The notes under the pieces were generated by a model, which was not told where the DNA came from, did not search any database, and saw only the letters and a list, made by a program, of their open reading frames with translations. Positions 58,950 through 64,000 of a DNA stretch of 64,000 bases are shown here, piece by piece. The translations under genes and the position numbers were made by a program. This DNA is from Bacilli bacterium (GTDB lineage: Bacteria; Bacillota_I; Bacilli_A; RF39; UBA660): positions 1 through 64,000 of the forward strand of contig JAFWKJ010000018.1 of assembly GCA_017511375.1 (NCBI GenBank), given 5' to 3'. The first letter of the stretch is position 1. Every line of letters starts with the position of its first letter.

Positions 58950-59657
58950 TTGAGCTCGAGAAAAAAATTATTGTATATTTTTGGTTTTATTATATTAGAT
59001 GCTTTTTTATTAGTAGGGTTTCTTGTGATTCGAGATGCTACTTCTATTAATAAATTAAAGAAAGAAATTAATGAATTAACAAAATTAGATGTTACAAGTG
59101 ATCGCTTTAATCGTAGTATTCAAACTTCTGGTAAATATGCCGTTGTGGAAGAATCCATTAAAGATTATCTAGATGGGTATGCGATTGAAGTACAAGACCT
59201 TGGAACCCTTATTCATGATCCAAAACTAACGAAGGTTTTATCCTATGAGAATTATGAAAAAGATGGACCAGAGTTTAATGAATCGATTGCTTATTTGGAG
59301 GAATCTAGAGAACTTTTTAATGATAAGATTGATGGGTTATTATATGATTTAGAAGAAGAACAGATTATGAATCATATTCATGAACGTATTGATGATTCAT
59401 ACTATGTAGGGTTATATCAAGACTTGATGTTTGATGATAGTATGAAGGGGGAACTTGATCAATCTAAGGAATTGTTTCAAAGAACAAGAACGAAAATGAA
59501 TAATATCTATGATAGTAGTTTAGAGGTGTTAAATTTCTTAAAAACTTATCAAGGTTCTTGGGAATTAGATAATGGTACCATTAAATTTCAAAATGATGAG
59601 TTGTTGGAGTACTATAATTCTTTAGTTTCAAAAGTAGAAGTTAGAAAAGATGAGTAA
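58950..59657 (+). CDS. Single-helix membrane protein with helical extracytoplasmic domain, unknown
   Basis: About 235 residues. TTG 58950 is chosen since GAGAAGGTG (58935-58943) is 6 nt upstream; a GTG at 58941 lies within it. One helix (about 8-27) and a long, charged, mostly helical region (about 30-230) with no recognised motif. It follows ysxC closely in the same direction. The stop codon is inside the terminator. Confidence 0.62.
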   Translation: MSSRKKLLYIFGFIILDAFLLVGFLVIRDATSINKLKKEINELTKLDVTSDRFNRSIQTSGKYAVVEESIKDYLDGYAIEVQDLGTLIHDPKLTKVLSYENYEKDGPEFNESIAYLEESRELFNDKIDGLLYDLEEEQIMNHIHERIDDSYYVGLYQDLMFDDSMKGELDQSKELFQRTRTKMNNIYDSSLEVLNFLKTYQGSWELDNGTIKFQNDELLEYYNSLVSKVEVRKDE

Positions 59658-59669
59658 TCATCTTTTTTA
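59645..59669 (+). terminator. Terminator of the 58950 gene
   Basis: AAAAGATGA (59645-59653), loop GTAA (with the stop), TCATCTTTT (59658-59666), T run, abutting the spoIVA 3' remnant. Confidence 0.85.
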
Positions 59670-59745
59670 TATTACAATGGTAATTACATTATTACTTCCT
59701 TTATTAATAACTCTTGTGAGTGTATTATGTAGTTTGAATCTTATG
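59661..59745. repeat. Left copy of the 85-bp direct repeat bracketing the two-gene insert
   Basis: Pairs with 61007-61091, same orientation, 76 of 85 positions identical by hand alignment. The first eight bases (TCTTTTTT) are also terminator T tract on each side. Confidence 0.88.
59667..59745 (-). pseudogene. Remnant of a spoIVA 3' end (26 codons)
   Basis: On the minus strand the frame reads RFKLHNTLTRVINKG then SNNVITIVI and TAA (59667-59669). The intact spoIVA at 61013 ends RFKLQNTLTKVINKG, SNNVITLVI. At DNA level 59661-59745 and 61007-61091 align without gaps with 9 mismatches in 85. No other spoIVA sequence precedes the remnant. The mismatches keep the reading frame and are mostly conservative. 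Confidence 0.88.
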
Positions 59746-59805
59746 AAATGGTAAATGTTCATAAAAGAAATATTATTTCGGGCAATCAAATCTAAAAAAA
59801 TTTGA

Positions 59806-59811
59806 TATAAT
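59806..59811 (+). promoter_or_regulatory. -10 element upstream of the UDG-like gene
   Basis: TATAAT at 59806-59811, 18 nt before the start codon; short leader. No clear -35. Confidence 0.45.
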
Positions 59812-59828
59812 TAGTATAGGTGGTAGGT

Positions 59829-60533
59829 ATGAAAAAAACTTTGGAAAATAAAATATTAGAGTTTAATACCTATCTATCTAGAATAAGAATAGAATTACCT
59901 AAAGAGTATAAAATTATTAATCCTTTTAATGGATCAAACAAAGAAAAAATAAATGATATTACCAAAAAGTTTTATCATAAGTTTTATAATGATAATAAAA
60001 AAAGAATTCTAATTCTAGGCAGTTCTCCAGCAAGGAGAGGAACTGCTGCTACAGGAATACCTTTTGAAGATAATGAGCACTTATATAAAACTACAGGAAT
60101 ATCTATAGATGATTTTTATATAAACAAATCGTCTTCTAATTTTTTATATGAAGTTATAGATAAATATGGTGGAAGCGATAGATTTTATTCTATATTCTAC
60201 ATGAATTTTATTTGCCCTTTAGGGATAGTAAGAACTAGTGATAAGGGTAATGAAGTTAATTGTAATTACTATGAGAATAAAGAATTACTAAAAGCATTAT
60301 ATCCATTTATTGTAGAGTCATTAAAAAAACAAATAGAATTAGGAATAGATACTTCAATAGTGTATTGTATTGGTAGTGGAGAGAATTATAAATTTTTAAA
60401 TGATTTAAATAATAAATTGCATCTATTTAAAAAAATAATCCCATTAGAGCATCCAAGGTATATAATGCAATATAATTCAAATAAAAAAGAAGAATATATA
60501 AAAAAATATATAGAATTATTAAAGGAGGAATAA
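59829..60533 (+). CDS. SMUG2/DUF4918-type uracil-DNA glycosylase family protein
   Basis: 234 residues from ATG 59829 (RBS AGGTGG, 5 nt). Segments KKFYHKFYNDNKKRILILGSSPARRG and AATGIPFEDNEHL, then LYEVIDKYGG, FYMNFICPLGI, KQIELGIDTSIVYCIGSG and IPLEHPRYIMQYNSNKKEEYI follow the SMUG2-like (DUF4918) pattern. The active-site loop reads GSSPAR where many relatives have GINPGR, so the catalytic Asn of standard SMUG enzymes is not at that place. Codon use (many ATA, AGA) and higher AT content differ from neighbours. First gene of the bracketed insert. Confidence 0.78.
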   Translation: MKKTLENKILEFNTYLSRIRIELPKEYKIINPFNGSNKEKINDITKKFYHKFYNDNKKRILILGSSPARRGTAATGIPFEDNEHLYKTTGISIDDFYINKSSSNFLYEVIDKYGGSDRFYSIFYMNFICPLGIVRTSDKGNEVNCNYYENKELLKALYPFIVESLKKQIELGIDTSIVYCIGSGENYKFLNDLNNKLHLFKKIIPLEHPRYIMQYNSNKKEEYIKKYIELLKEE

Positions 60534-60536
60534 TTT

Positions 60537-60977
60537 ATGGAAAAACAATATGAATTTTTTATAGCAGGTAAATTTAGAAATAAAGATAATATTTTGAAGA
60601 TTTGTGATATTTTTGATAAATATAATATTTCTTATTATTGCTTTTTAAAAAGTGAAAATTCAATGATGAATTATGGTGATAAAAATCAAACACAAGAAGA
60701 GAAAATGAAAGAGTTTGAAAGTCTAGGATTAAAAAGCGATGCTGTTTTAAGAATATTTAATGAGGATATAGAAGCGCAAAGAAATTCAAATAATTTTTTA
60801 TTGGTTTTACCAGCAGGTAAATCAGGACATATAGAAGCTGGAATATCTTATGGTATGAATAGAAAATGTTATGCGATAGGAGAATATGATGCGACAGATT
60901 CACTATATAACATTTTTGAAAAAATATTTGAAGATAATAGTCAATTAGAAGAATTTTTAAAAAATTATAATAACTAA
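60537..60977 (+). CDS. Nucleoside 2-deoxyribosyltransferase-like protein
   Basis: 146 residues. The Rossmann-like fold is seen as FFIAGKFRNKDNILKICDIFDKY at the start and VLPAGKSGHIEAGISYGMNRKCYAIG (about 95-115, shown in two overlapping parts: VLPAGKSGHIEAG and AGISYGMNRKCYAIG), the region that carries the catalytic Glu in deoxyribosyltransferases. RBS AAAGGAGG 7 nt upstream; gap of 3 nt from the UDG-like gene, so one operon. Codon use is again AT-heavy. Substrate unknown; the fold is also used in nucleotide-signal hydrolases. Confidence 0.7.
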   Translation: MEKQYEFFIAGKFRNKDNILKICDIFDKYNISYYCFLKSENSMMNYGDKNQTQEEKMKEFESLGLKSDAVLRIFNEDIEAQRNSNNFLLVLPAGKSGHIEAGISYGMNRKCYAIGEYDATDSLYNIFEKIFEDNSQLEEFLKNYNN

Positions 60978-60989
60978 AATGTATACAAG

Positions 60990-61016
60990 AAAAAAGAAGC
61001 ATGGCTTCTTTTTTAT
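60990..61016. terminator. Bidirectional terminator between the insert and spoIVA
   Basis: AAAAAAGAAGC, loop ATG, GCTTCTTTTTT (about 60990-61014), T tracts on both strands. Confidence 0.9.
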
Positions 61017-61091
61017 ATTACTAAAGTAATTACGTTGTTACTTCCTTTATTGATTACTTTTGTGAGTGTATTTTGTAGTTTGAATCTTATG
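61007..61091. repeat. Right copy of the 85-bp repeat (3' end of intact spoIVA)
   Basis: Same orientation as 59661-59745; contains the last 26 codons and stop of spoIVA. Confidence 0.88.
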
Positions 61092-62488
61092 TTTTCTGGC
61101 ATAAGATTTATTTTGGATTGGATTCCTTCTTGTACGATGGAATCTAGACTTCTTCCAAATATTTCACTTTTCCAGATTTCCTTTGGATTTTTATCTTGAT
61201 CTTTTGTGATATAATCGATTAGCTCTTTGGATTGAACTTCACTTCCAATGATTGGTTCAAAGGTAGATTCAACGTCTACTCTTATCATATGAATAGATGG
61301 GGCTACAGCTTTTAGTTTAATTCCGTATCTTGATCCTTGTTTAATTACTTCTGGACTATCTAATTTCATATCTTCTATAGAAGGGGTAGCGATTCCATAA
61401 CCTGTTTGTTTTACCATATTTAGAGCATATTTGATGGAGTCATATTCTTTTTTCGCAATACTATATTCTTGGAATAGGGATAATAAATCTACTTTTGTTT
61501 TTATATCCTTATTGACTAATTCTTTTAATGTTTCTTGGTAGAGTTTTTCAGGAGCTGATAAATTGATTGTGATGCTTCCTGTGGATGTGTCTACTTCTGA
61601 TAAATAACATTTTTTAATATATTCATTTGTTTGAAATGCTTCGGTTATTTTTTCTACATCTCGTATTTTATCAATTTCTATGATACTTTCTTTCATAGAT
61701 TGAATGTAGGCTTTTTTGACTTTATTATTTGGCTCTAATATAGATATCCATTCTGGCATATTTACTTTTATTTCAAGTACTGGAAATTCATATAATGCTT
61801 CCTTTAAAATATGATACATATCTTGTTCTGTCATAGATTCAATACTAATAGGTAATACAGGGGTCTGATATTTTTCTTCTAATTCTATTTTTAATTGTTC
61901 TGTTTCTGGAAGACTTGGATGTGTTGTATTTAAAATAATAATAAATGGCTTTCCTAAAGTTTTTAATTCTTCTACTACACGATTTTCTGCCTCTTCATAG
62001 TCTTTTCTTTCAAAGTCTCCAATAGAGCCATCTGTTGTGACTACGATTCCTATGGTAGAGTGTTCTTTAATGACTTTTTCTGTTCCTATTTCGGCGGCTT
62101 CTATAAAGGGGATTTCTTCATTATACCAAGGGGTTTTCACCATACGTGGACCATTTTCATCTGTTGCGCCTATGGCGTTTTCTATCATATAACCCACGCA
62201 GTCTATTAGTTTTATATTACAAGTAAAATCATCTACTTTTATTTTTGCGGCATTGGTTGGGATAAATTTTGGTTCTGTGGTCATAATGGTTTTTCCTGAT
62301 GCACTTTGTGGAATCTCATCTAAAGTTCTTTTTTGTTCATAAACGCTTTCCATATTCGGAATAATAAGTGTTTCAACCATTCTTTTAATAAAAGTTGATT
62401 TTCCTGTTCTAACGGCACCTACTACTCCTAGATAAATATCTCCGCCACTTCTTTTGGCGATATTTTTTATGATGTCTTTTTTTTCCAT
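61013..62488 (-). CDS. spoIVA: Stage IV sporulation protein A (coat-base ATPase)
   Basis: 491 residues: N-terminal GTPase-like ATPase domain with Walker A GVVGAVRTGKSTFIKR (about 21-36), TTEPKFIPTNAAKI and LIDCVGYMI, then the long middle region and conserved C-terminus RFKLQNTLTKVINKGSNNVI. SpoIVA polymerises by ATP hydrolysis on the forespore to form the basement layer of the spore coat. Full length, RBS AAGGAG. It lies downstream of the two-gene insert and its last 26 codons are repeated on the far side of that insert. Confidence 0.97.
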   Translation of the reverse strand: MEKKDIIKNIAKRSGGDIYLGVVGAVRTGKSTFIKRMVETLIIPNMESVYEQKRTLDEIPQSASGKTIMTTEPKFIPTNAAKIKVDDFTCNIKLIDCVGYMIENAIGATDENGPRMVKTPWYNEEIPFIEAAEIGTEKVIKEHSTIGIVVTTDGSIGDFERKDYEEAENRVVEELKTLGKPFIIILNTTHPSLPETEQLKIELEEKYQTPVLPISIESMTEQDMYHILKEALYEFPVLEIKVNMPEWISILEPNNKVKKAYIQSMKESIIEIDKIRDVEKITEAFQTNEYIKKCYLSEVDTSTGSITINLSAPEKLYQETLKELVNKDIKTKVDLLSLFQEYSIAKKEYDSIKYALNMVKQTGYGIATPSIEDMKLDSPEVIKQGSRYGIKLKAVAPSIHMIRVDVESTFEPIIGSEVQSKELIDYITKDQDKNPKEIWKSEIFGRSLDSIVQEGIQSKINLMPENIRFKLQNTLTKVINKGSNNVITLVI

Positions 62489-62527
62489 ACCTAATCTCCT
62501 TATTTCAATTAACTATATGTTTATAAA

Positions 62528-62553
62528 ATAAAAAAAGAACTAAAAGTTCTTTT
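62528..62553 (-). terminator. Terminator overlapping the stop of the 62540 gene
   Basis: Minus strand AAAAGAAC (62546-62553 complement) and GTTCTTTT around TTTTA, T run beyond 62533. Confidence 0.85.
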
Positions 62554-63505
62554 GAAAATGTATACTATTGAGTATTTCCTTTTTATCTTTTTTACAAGCG
62601 TCTTTCTTATAGGCGTCAAACGTAAGGATGTATAAGATTTCTTGTTCTTTTTTTATATACAAGTCTTTTGTTGTATCGTTAGATTCCAGTTGAATGCTTA
62701 ACCAGGTATTCTCTTGATATTGGACTTCTTTTTTCTCTTTTTCTTTCCAATGATAGTAGTTCTCTTGGTTTCTTGTGTAATACTCTTCTTCTGATAGGTT
62801 TGTTTTTTCTCCGGTTATAGTTATAAAACAAGTTCCTTGTTTGGAATCTTTAAAATGTTGATAATTATTATGATTGGCTGTTTCTTGTACCGTAGAGGGG
62901 ATTTTATAGGCCATATTATAAATTGTATAATGATCCTTATCTTGTTTTTTTGGGGATAGACTCATTTTAGTTATCCCTATGAGTGCTACATACATTATTA
63001 ATAAGGGTATTATTTTAATTAGAGAAAGGGGTTTTCCTGCTTCTCTACATTTTTCGATGATTGTTTTTGAATCTTTATACTTCTTTTTAATTCTTCCTAC
63101 TCGTTTTTTTATTTCTTGATAGTAATAATCATTGATTTCAAAGCCTAATAAAATATTTAGAACTAAACGGATAAGGATACCTAATCCTTCTGATAAATAA
63201 ATATATGTCATGATATAGATTAGTGAAATGAAAAAAGCTTGTTTATACATTTTTTTATAAATTAGATAAAAAGGTCCAAAAATGGCAGCATAGATAGAAA
63301 AATGACCGGTCATTATCTCTGTATTATCTCCTAGACAGGCTCTTATATATTGGTCATCTGCTCGCTCTATATCTTTCTTCTCTTTCTTCTTAGATGAAAA
63401 AGAACTCCATTCGGATGTATTCCTTGTGGAGTTTATTTTTGTTCCGCAATGACTGCAGTATTTTATATCTTTATTTAGTTTTGTATGACATTTTGGACAT
63501 ACCAT
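62540..63505 (-). CDS. Zinc-ribbon, multi-helix membrane protein (DUF2628-like) with extracytoplasmic tail
   Basis: 321 residues: ribbon CPKCHTKLNKDIKYCSHCG at the start, a charged stretch, then a DUF2628-like membrane region (IYAAIFGPFYLIYKKMYKQAFF, about 70-135), a further helix (about 165-185) and an external domain (about 195-321) with no recognised motif. RBS GAGG. It begins 3 nt after the stop of the upstream gene, so both are one transcript. Function unknown. Confidence 0.7.
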   Translation of the reverse strand: MVCPKCHTKLNKDIKYCSHCGTKINSTRNTSEWSSFSSKKKEKKDIERADDQYIRACLGDNTEIMTGHFSIYAAIFGPFYLIYKKMYKQAFFISLIYIMTYIYLSEGLGILIRLVLNILLGFEINDYYYQEIKKRVGRIKKKYKDSKTIIEKCREAGKPLSLIKIIPLLIMYVALIGITKMSLSPKKQDKDHYTIYNMAYKIPSTVQETANHNNYQHFKDSKQGTCFITITGEKTNLSEEEYYTRNQENYYHWKEKEKKEVQYQENTWLSIQLESNDTTKDLYIKKEQEILYILTFDAYKKDACKKDKKEILNSIHFQKNF

Positions 63506-63508
63506 TTT

Positions 63509-64000
63509 TTAACCTCTCTTTGGAGCAATTTGTTTCATGATTATCTCAATATGACAATTATTTGATTCTAATTCTTTAATGATATCAATATCTTCTGGAG
63601 CGATTTCTTCATAGATTTCTTTGTTTACCATAATTCTATGAGGGTTTTCTACATAGAAACCTAATTTAGATATCATATCGTGAGAAACAAATAATTGACC
63701 ATTATTATTACATACAATTACTTTATATTCTGCCTTTTCTGTGAGATATACATTGGCGATGATTGGTTCTTTTGCATAGGATTGAATTTCCTCATAATTA
63801 ATTTCTCTACATGGTTTATTCAAGATAGTAATTGTTGCATCTTCTCTTGAAGTTGGTATGTATAAGTTTGCTGTTTTCGTATCTCGATAAACGATTGTTG
63901 GTTTATCAATGACCTCTTTTATGATGTCGTCGTCGCCTAAAACTTTTTTGACTATGTCTTCATCATTTAGAACAGATTTTATGATGTCGTCGTCTCCTAG
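63509..64000 (-). CDS. Unknown protein with acidic decapeptide repeats (5' end beyond window)
   Basis: The frame is open from the right edge of the window to TAA at 63509-63511; a TTG at 63823 is in frame but has no RBS and is not needed. At the edge the protein reads three successive ten-residue units: LGDDDIIKSV, LNDEDIVKKV, LGDDDIIKEV, then IDKPTIVYRDTKTANLYIPT and a C-terminal domain (KPCREINYEEIQSYAKEPII...) that repeats short pieces such as YEEIAPEDIDIIKEL. No membrane segment here. I do not recognise the family. Co-transcribed with the zinc-ribbon gene downstream. Confidence 0.75.
   Translation of the reverse strand, partial: LGDDDIIKSVLNDEDIVKKVLGDDDIIKEVIDKPTIVYRDTKTANLYIPTSREDATITILNKPCREINYEEIQSYAKEPIIANVYLTEKAEYKVIVCNNNGQLFVSHDMISKLGFYVENPHRIMVNKEIYEEIAPEDIDIIKELESNNCHIEIIMKQIAPKRG
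63911..64000 (-). repeat. Three tandem 30-bp units encoding acidic decapeptides
   Basis: Units at 63971-64000, 63941-63970 and 63911-63940, encoding L-G/N-D-D/E-D-I-I/V-K-x-V. Units 1 and 3 differ at one residue. The array continues past the window edge, so its full length is unknown. Confidence 0.85.

Noticed and set aside
59661..61091. Insertion sequence or transposon
   Set aside because: The flanking copies are direct, 85 bp and derived from spoIVA; there is no transposase and no terminal inverted repeat.
63509..63823. Complete 104-residue gene starting at TTG 63823
   Set aside because: The frame is open to the window edge with coherent repeat sequence and there is no RBS at that TTG, so the gene is truncated by the window instead.
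1..64000. Mycoplasma-type code (TGA as Trp)
   Set aside because: Real genes end at TGA (for example the CapA-like gene and the propeller gene) and Trp positions in conserved proteins use TGG.
63911..64000. CRISPR array
   Set aside because: The 30-bp periodicity is in-frame coding repeat without spacers, and no cas genes are present.

Overview
The window is about 64 kb of AT-rich, gene-dense chromosome from a low-GC Gram-positive bacterium. Standard genetic code is used (TGG for Trp, TGA as a stop), most genes have purine-rich RBSs, and short hairpin terminators sit at the ends of many transcription units. Two T-box leaders, SmpB/tmRNA, EzrA, CdaA/CdaR, FemAB-type ligases and NrnA place it in the Bacilli. 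SpoIVA, an alpha/beta SASP, CotF-like and Cse60-like proteins and a SpoVB-type flippase imply a spore former. The small proteins, the tmRNA tag ending in AVAFA and the number of unrecognised membrane and surface proteins fit a gut lineage near Erysipelotrichia or the walled relatives of Mollicutes. That placement is inference. I see no insertion sequence, phage, CRISPR array, rRNA or tRNA.

Layout. 1-6.3 kb: tuf 3' end, a FemAB ligase, then secG-rnr-capA-smpB-ssrA (mRNA decay and ribosome rescue). 6.4-10.3 kb: two surface proteins and an orphan HExxH protein. 10.3-15.1 kb: MscS, an FNT-family channel, an E2-like protein with an altered catalytic motif, a coat-protein pair, an NlpC/P60 hydrolase and a DUF378 protein. 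15.1-22.6 kb: a second RNase R, cdaA-cdaR, a LolA/GerS-like lipoprotein and a CtpA protease. 22.6-24.5 kb: a thioester-domain adhesin with its own sortase. 24.7-33.2 kb: fhs, zinc-ribbon membrane proteins, a radical SAM protein, a VanY peptidase and a GH31 enzyme. 33.2-36.2 kb: Leu T-box, small membrane protein, leuS. 36.3-41.7 kb: Fic protein, Cse60-like protein, flippase, a WXG100 pair, a second FemAB and a 51-aa protein. 41.7-45.1 kb: trmB and a run of envelope proteins. 45.1-49.6 kb: Tyr T-box, CYTH protein, tyrS, a propeller protein, a phosphatase and rpsD. 49.8-53.7 kb: ezrA, an orphan pilin-like protein, thiI, SASP. 53.8-59.7 kb: ackA-prsW-ackA, nrnA, ysxC. 59.8-61.0 kb: an AT-richer two-gene insert. 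61.0-64.0 kb: spoIVA and two envelope/unknown genes.

The most distinctive structure is at 59.66-61.09 kb. A two-gene cassette (a uracil-DNA-glycosylase-like and a nucleoside-deoxyribosyltransferase-like gene) is bracketed by two copies of the last ~80 bp of spoIVA. This looks like acquisition at the 3' end of a sporulation gene with regeneration of that end. Other points for a second look: a sortase that seems to lack its catalytic Arg next to a thioester adhesin, a WXG100 pair with no secretion machinery nearby, an acidic decapeptide tandem repeat at the right edge, a CYTH protein inside the tyrS T-box operon, and a lone pilin-like protein overlapping ezrA.
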